Shown piece by piece: positions 1 to 8,289 of a stretch of 55,501 bases of DNA; within the stretch, counting starts at the first letter, position 1; each line of letters opens with the position of its first letter. The notes under the pieces were generated by a model. It made no database searches. It worked only from the letters and a program-made list of their open reading frames with translations, and was not told where the DNA came from. A program made the translations under genes and the position numbers. Origin of the DNA: Desmonostoc muscorum FACHB-395 (GTDB taxonomy: Bacteria; Cyanobacteriota; Cyanobacteriia; Cyanobacteriales; Nostocaceae); NCBI RefSeq assembly GCF_014698035.1, contig NZ_JACJSF010000052.1:1-55501 (forward strand). Direction: 5' to 3'.

Positions 1-498
1 TTGAGATGTTTTTCTGAAGATGTGCCGCAACTATTTTTTCTCGAAAATCGACAGAGTATGACTTCATTTAAAAATATTTATATTTTAATCTAGTGTACCT
101 TATAACAGACGGAAGTGCTGTATCACTCAAATAAGGTCACACCTTTGTCATAATTTCGCAATGGCTTCGTCAATGCAGTATGCAATATTTAAACTACATT
201 AAGTATATTCATGTTAACAAGGCAAAATTAATTGCCTTTTATAGTTATCTAAATTCCCTTCATATCTCGTAGTCTACGAAAACTAAGGTGCAAGAACGCT
301 CTCACTTTTCTGGTGAGGGTTTTGTTTATAGATATTTAGATATCCGTAGAGTAAGGCATTTTTTCGGAGTCAGGGTTAGAGCTAACTTTAAAAGATATTA
401 CTAATCATGCTGTAGTTTGCATGACAAGGCTTATAAAATTGTAAAAAACTGCCATAAGTATTGTGAAAAAATGGTTCTAGCCTTGAAGGAGCTATGAA
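1..498. other. Intergenic region upstream of the deacetylase
   Basis: AT-rich non-coding DNA with no convincing open frame. The only structure I can support is a terminator-like hairpin at 299-327, listed separately. The window edge cuts whatever gene lies further upstream. Confidence 0.5.
299..327 (+). terminator. Possible rho-independent terminator
   Basis: The stem CTCTCAC (299-305) pairs with GTGAGGG (313-319) through 7 bp including one G-U. The loop is 7 nt and a TTTTGTTT tract follows. It could end a plus-strand transcript entering from outside the window, or act as a leader hairpin for the deacetylase 170 bp downstream. Confidence 0.45.
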
Positions 499-1404
499 GT
501 GGAGGACAATAAGTCATTTTTTGGTGTGCAAAAAATATTAATAGCGTTGCTTGTCTTGAGTACCACCACGATGATGTTTATCAAGTCAAGATCATCTGAG
601 GCCCAAAGTACAGAAAATATAAATGTAAACAACCTACCAGCCAAAGTTGGAGCCCAACAGCAGATTGAAGAATTAAAAGCAACGATGCTGAAAATTTGGC
701 AGCAACAAGCACAAATAAAGGGTCTTTCATATAATGTGCCACCAAGCTTTCAAGGAGCAATAGTTAGTGCGGCAAAACTTAGTCTCCAACAGAAAGTAAT
801 TGCTCTCACCTTTGATGATGGGCCATGGCCTGAAAGCACCGCCCAGGTACTGGATATTCTCAAACAAAATCAAATCAAAGGGACATTTTTTGTCATTGGG
901 CAGAATGTGAAAAATTATCCAGGCTTACTGAAGCGAGAAATTGCTGAAGGTCACGTAATTGGTAATCATACTTGGCATCATTGGTATCAGTTTTTGAATC
1001 CACAAGCAGCCGCTTATGAAATTGACCACACAGCAGACCAGATTTATCAAGTAACAGGGATTAAAACAAATCTATTTCGACCACCAGGGGGAATCATGCA
1101 CAATGGAGTGGCTGATTACGCTAAAAATAGCAAATATGCCATCATCCTCTGGTCATCTGACTCTGTAGACTACTCACGTCCTGCTGTACCAAAGTTAATT
1201 AATAATGTGTTCAGAAGAGCCAAGCCAGGTGGAATTGTGTTGATGCATGATGGTGGTGGTAATCGCTCTAAAACTGTACAAGCTTTACCAGAAATTATTG
1301 CCAACTTTCGGAAACAGGGCTATAGCTTTGTTACTATCCCTGAACTTTTAGAAATGCAAGATAAGGATCAAAAGCTGATTACAAAACAAAACCAAAACCA
1401 TTAG
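499..1404 (+). CDS. Polysaccharide deacetylase family protein (NodB domain), membrane-anchored
   Basis: Carbohydrate esterase family 4 protein, expected to remove acetyl groups from an N-acetylated cell-wall or extracellular polysaccharide outside the cytoplasmic membrane; the substrate is not readable from sequence. A hydrophobic segment at residues 11-28 looks like an uncleaved anchor or signal peptide. The NodB motifs are in order: TFDDGP (104-109, with catalytic and metal Asp), the metal-binding HTWHH block (157-161), RPPGG near 194-198, a DSVDY block and the C-terminal LMHDGG motif, so the active site appears complete. The start is GTG; the nearby ATG at 494 is out of frame. The gene stands alone and converges on the fasciclin gene, with terminators between them. 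Confidence 0.88.
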   Translation: MEDNKSFFGVQKILIALLVLSTTTMMFIKSRSSEAQSTENINVNNLPAKVGAQQQIEELKATMLKIWQQQAQIKGLSYNVPPSFQGAIVSAAKLSLQQKVIALTFDDGPWPESTAQVLDILKQNQIKGTFFVIGQNVKNYPGLLKREIAEGHVIGNHTWHHWYQFLNPQAAAYEIDHTADQIYQVTGIKTNLFRPPGGIMHNGVADYAKNSKYAIILWSSDSVDYSRPAVPKLINNVFRRAKPGGIVLMHDGGGNRSKTVQALPEIIANFRKQGYSFVTIPELLEMQDKDQKLITKQNQNH

Positions 1405-1479
1405 GTGGGCTTGCCAATTTAGCTCACCGTTATTACAATACAAAAAAACCGTCCAAAATTAACATTGAACGGAATTTTT
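1404..1479. terminator. Convergent-gene terminator pair
   Basis: Two hairpins lie between the convergent deacetylase and fasciclin genes. GGTGGGC (1404-1410) pairs with GCTCACC (1422-1428). CCGTCCAA (1449-1456) pairs imperfectly with TTGAACGG (1465-1472), flanked by an A-run on the left and a T-run on the right, so the second can work in both directions. Confidence 0.6.
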
Positions 1480-1537
1480 ATGTATTAATACTTTATTCCT
1501 ACCTAATTCTGTTACTGATTGTACTAATACCTACAAG

Positions 1538-2368
1538 CTACAAGTCAGGAGGCAAAATCACCTGATCAATTGCGTGGATTACACCGTTACTGGCTGTGAT
1601 ATCTGGTTGTGTAACCTTAGCATCATTGACAGTTACACCAGTAGAAGGATCAACTTTAACGTTGATTGCGCCACCTTCGAGGCTTTTAACTTCACCAGAC
1701 TTCAAATCACTGGACAATACCTTACCAGGTACTACATGGTAAGTTAAAATCTTGAGTAATACTTCTTTGTTGGCTGGGTTTAACAATTCTTTCAAAGCAT
1801 CTGCTGGCAACTTAGCAAAAGCGGCATCGGTGGGTGCAAAAATAGTTAAGTTATCTTTGCCTTGCAATGCTCCAGTCAACCCTGCTGCTTTCAAAGCCTT
1901 GGTTAAGGTTGTAAAAGAAGCGTTTGACTCTGCCAACGCTAACAGGTTTTTGCCTTGATTGTCACTTGCCCCTGGGCCTGGTGGAGTTGTAGTAGGTTTC
2001 TCACCGGGTTGAGTTTCCGGGGTAGTACCTGGCGTGGGGGGTTTTGGTTCAATAGGTGTAGCGCTACCCCCACGGTTATAAGGAGGCTCGTTGAAAATAC
2101 TGGGTCTGGGATTTGTTACACTACCTTTCTGCGCTACTTGTTTGCGCTTGGTATTGCCCTTTTGTGTTTCGGAAGCAGCCTCAGTAGGTGTGTATTGAGC
2201 GTTTGCTTGAAGGCGTTGACCCTTGTTATAGGGAGCTTCGTTGAAAATACTGGGGTTAGGATTTAATACCTCTTTTGCTTCAGATGGTAAAGTAATGAGA
2301 AGGCTTAAACTAGTGAATCCTGCTATGCCTGCCAACGTGGTCAGCAGTTTGCTGTTATTTGTCTTCAT
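1538..2368 (-). CDS. Exported fasciclin (FAS1) domain protein
   Basis: Secreted or surface protein of 276 aa with one FAS1 domain in its C-terminal half; FAS1 domains usually mediate adhesion. The conserved FAS1 boxes are visible (TIFAPTDAAF and NGVIHAIDQVILP). I start at the ATG at 2368, which gives a clean signal peptide (KTNN, hydrophobic run, then PSEAKE). The longer frame to 2431 would put 21 charged, Cys-containing residues ahead of it. The linker carries two copies of an NPxPSIFNExPYNxG motif about 60 residues apart, then a Pro/Thr-rich stretch, suggesting a duplicated short ligand or spacer motif. The gene is monocistronic. Confidence 0.85.
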   Translation of the reverse strand: MKTNNSKLLTTLAGIAGFTSLSLLITLPSEAKEVLNPNPSIFNEAPYNKGQRLQANAQYTPTEAASETQKGNTKRKQVAQKGSVTNPRPSIFNEPPYNRGGSATPIEPKPPTPGTTPETQPGEKPTTTPPGPGASDNQGKNLLALAESNASFTTLTKALKAAGLTGALQGKDNLTIFAPTDAAFAKLPADALKELLNPANKEVLLKILTYHVVPGKVLSSDLKSGEVKSLEGGAINVKVDPSTGVTVNDAKVTQPDITASNGVIHAIDQVILPPDL

Positions 2369-2714
2369 AAATTTTGTTTGTCTTTTTGTCCATACATTAC
2401 ATAAAGATTTATAACATTTTGCTATGCACAAAATCTAACCGAAGAGGGAAGTAAAATTTTTCCTCAGAAGACTTTTTGCTAGCGAGGTAAAATATATAAC
2501 CTCGGATCAAGCTGATCGGTATGAAATATATCTACCACATATTTTATGTAATGAGTATATTTTCTCAGTCACACTGATAAAGAGTTAAAAAGCCTCTCTT
2601 GGTTTAGCCTCAACTCTAAAAGAGTATGAAGAGCAACTAATGTAAAGAAAAATTACTTTAACTAAAGATACAATTGTAAAGTTTAAGAAGTTGACCAGTT
2701 ATCAGGTATACAAC
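2369..2714. other. Divergent intergenic region
   Basis: This separates the fasciclin gene (minus) from the GST gene (plus) and should hold both promoters. It is AT-rich. I see no convincing inverted repeat, small ORF or RNA gene. Confidence 0.4.
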
Positions 2715-3506
2715 ATGCTGGAATTATACCAATGGGAACTATCTCAATACTCAGAGAAAGTGCGCCTAATTCTAGATTTTAAAGGACTAGATTACCGCAA
2801 AATAGAAGTTACGCCTGGGATTGGACAAGTAGAACTGTTCCGGTTGACTGGTCAGAAACAAGTCCCAGTATTAAAGGATCGTAATAAATATATTGCGGAT
2901 TCTACGGAAATAGCTAAGTATTTAGACTTAGAGTATCCCGATCGCCCGATAATACCCCAAGATCCTAAAAAACGGGGTTTAACTTTATTGATAGAAGAAT
3001 GGGCGGATGAATCTATAGGCATCAAAGGTAGGAAAGCGCTATTTGCAGCCGTAAGTCAAGATCAAAATTTCCGCAAGTCTTTATTACCCACTTCAACACC
3101 AGATATATTTAAAAGTTTGGTTGGAGGAGTACCTACTGACTTACTGACAGTGTTGGGTTTTGGGGTAGGTTATAGTCCAGATGTGATTCAGTCAGCGATC
3201 GCATCTTTAAAACAAGATTTGGAAGCGCTAACGTTATTATTGGCAGATAGTCCTTATTTAACTGGAGATGAGCCGACTTTAGCTGACTTGTCAGTGGCTG
3301 GCTTATCGATATTACTCAAGTTCCCCCCTGGCCCCTATCTGGATTTACCAGCTTCTATTAGAGGAAAAGGATTGCCAATCTTTTCAGAGAATATAGATTA
3401 TGAACCATTCTTTACCTGGCGCGATCGCATTTACGCTCAATTCCGTAAACCATTAATCAGTACCACCTCAGCAGGGAGTGCGCCAACTTCGATTCAGATT
3501 GATTAG
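2715..3506 (+). CDS. Glutathione S-transferase family protein
   Basis: Cytosolic GST-fold protein of 263 aa. The N-terminal thioredoxin-like domain begins MLELYQWELSQYSEKVR, with a Ser/Tyr candidate for glutathione activation, followed by the QVPVL cis-Pro segment and the glutathione-contacting DSTEIAKYL motif. A C-terminal helical domain covers roughly residues 90-240. I choose the ATG at 2715 because the GST fold starts there; a TTG at 2691 would add eight residues. A long low-complexity repeat follows the stop. The substrate is unknown. Confidence 0.85.
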   Translation: MLELYQWELSQYSEKVRLILDFKGLDYRKIEVTPGIGQVELFRLTGQKQVPVLKDRNKYIADSTEIAKYLDLEYPDRPIIPQDPKKRGLTLLIEEWADESIGIKGRKALFAAVSQDQNFRKSLLPTSTPDIFKSLVGGVPTDLLTVLGFGVGYSPDVIQSAIASLKQDLEALTLLLADSPYLTGDEPTLADLSVAGLSILLKFPPGPYLDLPASIRGKGLPIFSENIDYEPFFTWRDRIYAQFRKPLISTTSAGSAPTSIQID

Positions 3507-3575
3507 GGTATTGGGAATTGGGAATTGGGCATGGGGCATTGGGAATTGGGCATGGGACATGGAGATTAGGAAGAT
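3507..3575. repeat. Tandem GGGAATT/GGGCATG-type short repeats
   Basis: Short direct repeats of GGGAATT and GGGCATGG units directly follow the GST stop codon. The same type recurs near 23640 and 45758 in this window. They are typical of intergenic repeats in Nostocales genomes. Confidence 0.75.
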
Positions 3576-3600
3576 TAGGGAGAATAATTAATAACTAGTG

Positions 3601-3650
3601 ACAAATGACCAATGACCAATGACCAATGACCAATGACAAATGACAAATGA
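3601..3650 (+). repeat. Heptameric repeats running into a start codon
   Basis: Six or seven tandem units of the CAATGAC/AAATGAC type. The ATG of the last unit at 3647 is the annotated start of the HerA-like gene. A reverse-complement array (5398-5437) lies just after that gene's stop. Confidence 0.85.
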
Positions 3651-5389
3651 CTAATCAGATGAATTCGGGACAGCCATTAGGTTCGGTTATTCAAGGTTCT
3701 CTAACTGAAGGTTTAGAAGTACGATTGCATCCTGACATTTCTGTGGAAGATATGCGGGTTGGTAAGTTTCTTGTTGTGCAAGGGATGCGATCGCGCTTTT
3801 TTTGTATGCTGACAGATGTAGCATTGGGAGCTGCTAATGCCCGAATTATTGCTAATCCCCCCAGTTGGGAAGACACTTTTTTACGGGATGTTTTAGCTGG
3901 AAGTGGTACTTATGGTACTATCAACCTCGCGCCGATGTTGATGTTCACTCCCGAAGTGGAAGAATCTTTCTCCCCAACAAACGGCAAATCGGCAAATCCC
4001 TTTATCCCATCAGTAACCGGTTTGGCTTCCTTTGTGCCACAAACCAGCACGACGATGGAATTGTTGCCTGTTAAAACTATTCCTAGCCACTTTAGTCAAG
4101 TTTACGAAGCCAGTGTTGACGACTTTCGCCGCGTATTTGGTTGGGAAGATGACCCCCAAAGGCGAAATTTTTCCATAGGGAAACCTTTGGATATGGATGT
4201 ACCAGTTTGTATCGATTTAAACCGCTTCGTGGAACGGAGTAATGGGGTTTTTGGGAAATCTGGTACTGGTAAATCCTTTCTAACTCGGCTACTTTTAGCA
4301 GGTGTTATCCGTAAAAATGCGGCAGTGAATTTGATTTTTGATATGCACTCTGAGTATGGCTGGGAAGCTGTCGCAGAAGGAAAGAACGTCAATACAGTTA
4401 AGGGATTAAAGCAACTTTTTCCAAGTAAGGTAGAAGTTTATACCCTTGACCCCGAATCGACAAAACGCCGGGGTGTGCGTGATGCTCAAGAACTTTATTT
4501 GAGTTACGAGCAAATAGAAGTTGAAGATATTAAGTTATGTAGTCGAGATTTAGGACTATCTGACGCAGCCCTAGATAACGCCAATATTCTATATAGTGAG
4601 TTTGGCAAGTCTTGGATTGTCCAATTGCTGAACATGACTAACGAAGAAATCGAGATGTTCTGCGACGAGAAACGCGGACACAAAGGCTCGATTATGGCAT
4701 TGCAGCGCAAACTCTTGCGGATGGACAGCTTGAAGTATATGCGAGCAGTTTGCCCCCAGAATTACATTAGTAAAATTGTGCAATGTTTGGAATCTGGGAA
4801 GAATGTTGTGATAGAATTTGGTTCCCAGTCTAATATGCTCTCTTATATGTTGGTGACGAACATGATCACCCGACGTATTCACGAGCATTATGTCAAAAAA
4901 GCAGATAAATTCCTGCAAAGCAAAAACCCTTGCGATCGCCCCACGCCGTTGATGATTACCATTGAAGAGGCACACCGTTTTCTTGACCCGGCTATCGTAC
5001 AAAGCACTATCTTTGGGACTATTGCCCGTGAGTTGCGGAAGTATTTTGTCACACTTTTGGTAGTTGATCAACGTCCATCAGGCATAGATAATGAAGTTAT
5101 GTCCCAGATTGGAACTCGCATTACCGCTTTGCTTAATGACGAAAAAGATATTGACGCGATTTTTACGGGTGTATCTGGTGGTAGCGGACTGCGATCGGTA
5201 CTGGCAAAGTTAGACTCTAAACAACAAGCTTTAATTTTGGGTCATGCCGTACCCATGCCCGTAGTAGTACGTACCCGTCCTTACGACGCAACTTTTTACG
5301 AAGAAATTGGTGAGCCAGCCTGGGAAGAAAAACCTGATGCGGAAGTATTTGCTGCTGCTGAACTCGCCAAAGCTGACCTGGGATTTTAA
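3647..5389 (+). CDS. HerA-like ATP-binding protein (DUF87)
   Basis: Hexameric FtsK/HerA-superfamily ATPase of 580 aa. An N-terminal HAS-barrel-like domain (about residues 8-100) is followed by the ATPase core with Walker A GKSGTGKS (203-210), a hydrophobic strand ending IFDMHSEYGW, a later Walker B-like strand ending TIEEAHRF, and a DQRPSGI sensor/arginine segment. Archaeal and bacterial HerA proteins pair with NurA nuclease in DNA-end resection, but no NurA or other nuclease is adjacent, so the role here is open. The start ATG lies in the last heptameric repeat; the ATG at 3659 is an alternative. Inverted heptameric arrays bracket the gene on both sides. Confidence 0.82.
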   Translation: MTNQMNSGQPLGSVIQGSLTEGLEVRLHPDISVEDMRVGKFLVVQGMRSRFFCMLTDVALGAANARIIANPPSWEDTFLRDVLAGSGTYGTINLAPMLMFTPEVEESFSPTNGKSANPFIPSVTGLASFVPQTSTTMELLPVKTIPSHFSQVYEASVDDFRRVFGWEDDPQRRNFSIGKPLDMDVPVCIDLNRFVERSNGVFGKSGTGKSFLTRLLLAGVIRKNAAVNLIFDMHSEYGWEAVAEGKNVNTVKGLKQLFPSKVEVYTLDPESTKRRGVRDAQELYLSYEQIEVEDIKLCSRDLGLSDAALDNANILYSEFGKSWIVQLLNMTNEEIEMFCDEKRGHKGSIMALQRKLLRMDSLKYMRAVCPQNYISKIVQCLESGKNVVIEFGSQSNMLSYMLVTNMITRRIHEHYVKKADKFLQSKNPCDRPTPLMITIEEAHRFLDPAIVQSTIFGTIARELRKYFVTLLVVDQRPSGIDNEVMSQIGTRITALLNDEKDIDAIFTGVSGGSGLRSVLAKLDSKQQALILGHAVPMPVVVRTRPYDATFYEEIGEPAWEEKPDAEVFAAAELAKADLGF

Positions 5390-5397
5390 ATAGTTAT

Positions 5398-5437
5398 TTG
5401 TCATTGGTCATTGGTCATTGGTCATTGGTCATTTGTC
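5398..5437. repeat. Heptameric repeats, inverted relative to 3601-3650
   Basis: Tandem TTGGTCA units, the reverse complement of the array upstream of the HerA-like gene. In RNA the two could pair around the whole gene; alone the array shows no coding potential. Confidence 0.8.
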
Positions 5438-5986
5438 CTACGGGAAGTCACTGATTAATCTACATCAAGATTAATCCCTTAGCGACCAATGCCCAATTCC
5501 CAATTCGTAACATCCCTCCATCCTCACAAGAAATTAAGTTCGGTTATCCGGCTACTTTTTGGCAACAGAAGAGGGGTTTTTGAGGTCACTATAGATATAG
5601 TCAGTAATTTCAAGGAAGCCTAAATTTTTTTCCAAACGACCAATTTTGGATTACAATTGAAAGTTTTATCTTAAGATACTTTACTATCTGCCTGATTTAT
5701 CGTACTATAAAACTAAGTGAACTCATACCGACTTCGGATTTACTTGTTACCTCAGTAACTACCTAAAGTAAGAATTCTCAAAAATAACCACTGTGCTAAT
5801 AAGAGATTGAAAATTTAGGGAAGGTAGGGGAACCTATCTTAGGGGCTTAACGTCTTAAAAACGTCTCTATCAATTGATAATTGTTTTTAGTAGCTCCTAA
5901 TATTTCGTGATAGATTTACTACCTTTATCCATCCATTTTAGTAAGAAAACATACATTTTATTTACGGAGTAGAGGACAACGCACCA
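5438..5986. other. Long leader/promoter region of the sigma factor gene
   Basis: About 550 bp without a credible ORF upstream of the sigma factor gene. Short stretches resemble other intergenic repeats (CCCAATTCCCAATT near 5490). No riboswitch or RNA gene is recognisable. The length suggests a long 5' UTR or several promoters. Confidence 0.4.
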
Positions 5987-6970
5987 ATGCCTACTGTCAA
6001 TACCCAAACGGAAAATCTCAACACCAGATTCACGGCTGATATGGTGCGAACCTATCTGCGAGAAATTGGCCGTGTACCACTGCTAACCCGTGAACAAGAG
6101 ATTGTATATGGGAAGCAGGTTCAACAAATGATGACGCTCATCGATGCCAAAGAGGTTTTGGCGAAGAAACTGCACCGCGAACCGGATATGTCAGAGTGGG
6201 CTGACGTGGTTCAACAATCGGAAACTGAAGTACAACAAACAGTAGCTCAAGGTAAGCGGGCAAAGCAAAAAATGATCGAAGCGAATTTGCGCTTGGTCGT
6301 TGCTATTGCGAAAAAATACCAAAAGCGAAATATGGAATTTCTGGATTTAATTCAGGAAGGAACACTAGGATTAGAACGGGGTGTGGAGAAATTTGACCCA
6401 ATGAGGGGTTATAAATTCTCAACTTACGCTTACTGGTGGATTCGCCAAGCTATTACCCGCGCGATCGCTCAACAAGGACGTACTATCCGGTTGCCGATCC
6501 ACATTACCGAAAAACTGAACAAAATCAAGAAAGTACAGCGTGAGTTGGCTCAAACCTTGGGGCGATCGCCCACTCCAGCCGAAATTGCCAAAGAACTGGA
6601 ACTAGAACCTGCTCAGATCCGCGAGTACCTGAATATGGCGCGTCAACCAGTGTCTTTGGACGTTAAAGTTGGCGATAACCAAGATACTGAGTTGCAAGAA
6701 ATGCTCGAAGATAGCGGGCCATCACCAGAGTATTACACCAACCAAGAATTCTTACGCCAAGATTTGAACAACCTACTAGCAGAACTAACCCCGCAACAGC
6801 GAGAAGTTTTAGCTCTACGCTTTGGTTTAGAAGATGGTAACGAAATGTCATTGGCGAAAGTGGGTGAGAGATTGAATCTCAGCCGCGAACGTGTCCGCCA
6901 GTTAGAGCATCAAGCTTTGGCTCATCTGCGTCGTCGTCGCGCCAATGTCCAAGAATACGTTGCTAGTTAA
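5987..6970 (+). CDS. Group 2 (RpoD-like) RNA polymerase sigma factor
   Basis: Alternative sigma-70 factor of 327 aa that directs RNA polymerase to a subset of promoters. Region 1.2 is at about residues 17-40 (DMVRTYLREIGRVPLLT). Region 2 runs from IEANLRLVVAIAKKY through KFSTYAYWWIRQAITRAI, with the -10 recognition helix intact. Region 3 is central. Region 4 (LTPQQREVLALRFGL to SRERVRQLEHQAL) carries the -35 helix-turn-helix. It lacks the long N-terminal extension of the principal sigma factor, so it is a group 2 (SigB/SigC/SigD/SigE-like) member; I cannot tell which without an alignment. A GAGG ribosome-binding site lies at 5972-5975. The gene is monocistronic with a strong terminator after it. 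Confidence 0.93.
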   Translation: MPTVNTQTENLNTRFTADMVRTYLREIGRVPLLTREQEIVYGKQVQQMMTLIDAKEVLAKKLHREPDMSEWADVVQQSETEVQQTVAQGKRAKQKMIEANLRLVVAIAKKYQKRNMEFLDLIQEGTLGLERGVEKFDPMRGYKFSTYAYWWIRQAITRAIAQQGRTIRLPIHITEKLNKIKKVQRELAQTLGRSPTPAEIAKELELEPAQIREYLNMARQPVSLDVKVGDNQDTELQEMLEDSGPSPEYYTNQEFLRQDLNNLLAELTPQQREVLALRFGLEDGNEMSLAKVGERLNLSRERVRQLEHQALAHLRRRRANVQEYVAS

Positions 6971-6975
6971 ATATG

Positions 6976-6997
6976 GAGACGCGAAATCCCGCGTCTC
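6976..6997. repeat. GAGACGCG palindrome
   Basis: Perfect 8-bp inverted repeat GAGACGCG (6976-6983)/CGCGTCTC (6990-6997) six bases after the sigma factor stop. It resembles the GTAGAGACG palindromes at 29987 and 30489. Confidence 0.7.
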
Positions 6998-7009
6998 TAG
7001 AGCATGATG

Positions 7010-7040
7010 AGCCTCCTGAATTCAGGGGGCTATTTTTTTA
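7010..7040 (+). terminator. Rho-independent terminator of the sigma factor gene
   Basis: An 11-bp stem, AGCCTCCTGAA (7010-7020) with TTCAGGGGGCT (7021-7031) and one G-U pair, is followed at once by ATTTTTTTAT. The best-formed terminator in the window. Confidence 0.87.
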
Positions 7041-7573
7041 TAATGATAGCCAGGAAAAATATTTTGATCTGAGGCTGTATTTCTACGGCGACAAATCCGA
7101 GAAAATACTATCAGTATTTTTATTTATTAAAAAGTAAAAAATAAGGTACTACGAAACCCATATTGATTGAAAGGATCTAATTTCTGATTAACTTCACCCA
7201 ACGGGATGAATCTATTGGATGAAAAATAACTCAAACTAATATTAATTAATGTAAAGTTAATTAATATTAGTTTGTAGTAAAAGGTTTAGTCCTATTTGAC
7301 GGGATCAAGCCCTCTCTTCTCTACGAGAGGCTTGTCTGCGACACGCTCCGCGAACACTACAAACCTTTAATTGTTTACGCTGCTCTACTTCCCCTAACTG
7401 GTGGTAATCTAAGATTGTCGGGCTAGATTAAATAAAAACTTTGGTTTTTGACAGTTTTCTTTTTTGGACAATAGTAATATAAGTCGTTAACAAAGTCTTT
7501 TGACAATTAAGACTTGGTTATAGTTTAAGTAAGTTCTAAAGAACTTAGTTGATTTTTTAACAGGAGAAGTAGG
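7041..7573. other. Intergenic region with repeat DNA
   Basis: No gene. Besides the 18-bp inverted repeat it contains a CTCTACGAGAGGCTTG-type repeat near 7318-7355, of a kind seen again near 18630 and 35625. The promoter of the downstream gene is presumably near 7450-7540 but no clear -10/-35 pair stands out. Confidence 0.45.
7232..7274. repeat. Perfect 18-bp AT-rich inverted repeat
   Basis: The arms at 7232-7249 and 7257-7274 are exact reverse complements, beginning CAAACTAATATT and ending AATATTAGTTTG, with loop TGTAAAG. It lies in the non-coding region between the sigma factor and the exported hypothetical, 300 bp upstream of the latter. No T-tract follows. Confidence 0.85.
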
Positions 7574-8281
7574 GTGCTTAACAACCTTTATCAGTTCTTA
7601 TCTCCCCGCCAGTGGGGAATTTCCCTAGCGGGCTTAGGCTTACTTCTCGGTTTGGGCTTTATAGGCAAGCAGACTCAAGTCGTACCGGTTACAGATTCTC
7701 CATTATCATCGGCTCAGATTCAAAAAACCACAACCTCCGAAAACTCCCTTTTGTCGCAGCTAAGAAAAGTTAGAGAGCAGAGAAGTCAGCTAAGAGCATC
7801 TGCTGGAGAGAGAGGGATTTTTGTACATCAGAGCGGAAAAACACTCCCTAAAACCACAGCGCTGGTTCCAGATTCTCAGGGAGCTACAAAAGGTACAGAA
7901 AGTTTACCAAAAGTGAATTTTCCTGTCAAAGATGGGGTTTATCTCTATGGTCAATCGCCAAAATCAAACCAGCTTGGTCAAGGTTACATCATATTTCAAA
8001 AGCAGCAGGACAAGATAACTGGTGCATTGTATATGCCCCAATCAGAATTTAATTGTTTTCAAGGTACGCTCAACAAGTCAGGAGAGTTGGCGATGACGGT
8101 TAATAGTTCGTCAAATGAAGCCAGTACTCCTCGGTCAAATCAGGTAGCTGCAAACAGCAAACTACCTAAAGTCAGTGAAGATGAGTTCAGCAGTTATCCT
8201 TACTCAGTGGCTCTGCAAGACTTTTATCAATTAAATTCCATCACAGCTAGCGATCGCCGCACGTTGCAAATGTGCAAATAA
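7574..8281 (+). CDS. Hypothetical membrane-anchored or exported protein
   Basis: Not recognised. The protein is 235 aa with an N-terminal hydrophobic segment at about residues 14-31 (ISLAGLGLLLGLGFIG), then a low-complexity Ser/Lys/Arg-rich linker and a more ordered part (about 105-170) with Gly/Tyr-rich strands (GVYLYGQ, GYIIFQKQQDKITGALYMP). Only two Cys follow the membrane segment. The GTG start is supported by AGGAG at 7562-7566, 7 nt upstream. It converges on cobO with 8 bp between the stops. Confidence 0.7.
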   Translation: MLNNLYQFLSPRQWGISLAGLGLLLGLGFIGKQTQVVPVTDSPLSSAQIQKTTTSENSLLSQLRKVREQRSQLRASAGERGIFVHQSGKTLPKTTALVPDSQGATKGTESLPKVNFPVKDGVYLYGQSPKSNQLGQGYIIFQKQQDKITGALYMPQSEFNCFQGTLNKSGELAMTVNSSSNEASTPRSNQVAANSKLPKVSEDEFSSYPYSVALQDFYQLNSITASDRRTLQMCK

Positions 8282-8289
8282 TCGTTAAG

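Noticed and set aside
1955..2266. 103-codon frame opposite the fasciclin gene
   Set aside because: It is antisense to a well-supported exported protein and its composition (Cys/Trp/Arg-rich) is that of a shadow frame.
3601..3650. Regular short repeats as a possible CRISPR array
   Set aside because: The unit is 7 bp with no unique spacers, and no cas gene is near. The same holds for the arrays at 5398, 24368, 37098 and 43698.
4589..5071. 160-codon open frame antisense to the HerA-like gene
   Set aside because: It lies wholly opposite a conserved ATPase domain, has no domain pattern of its own, and is best explained as a shadow of that gene.
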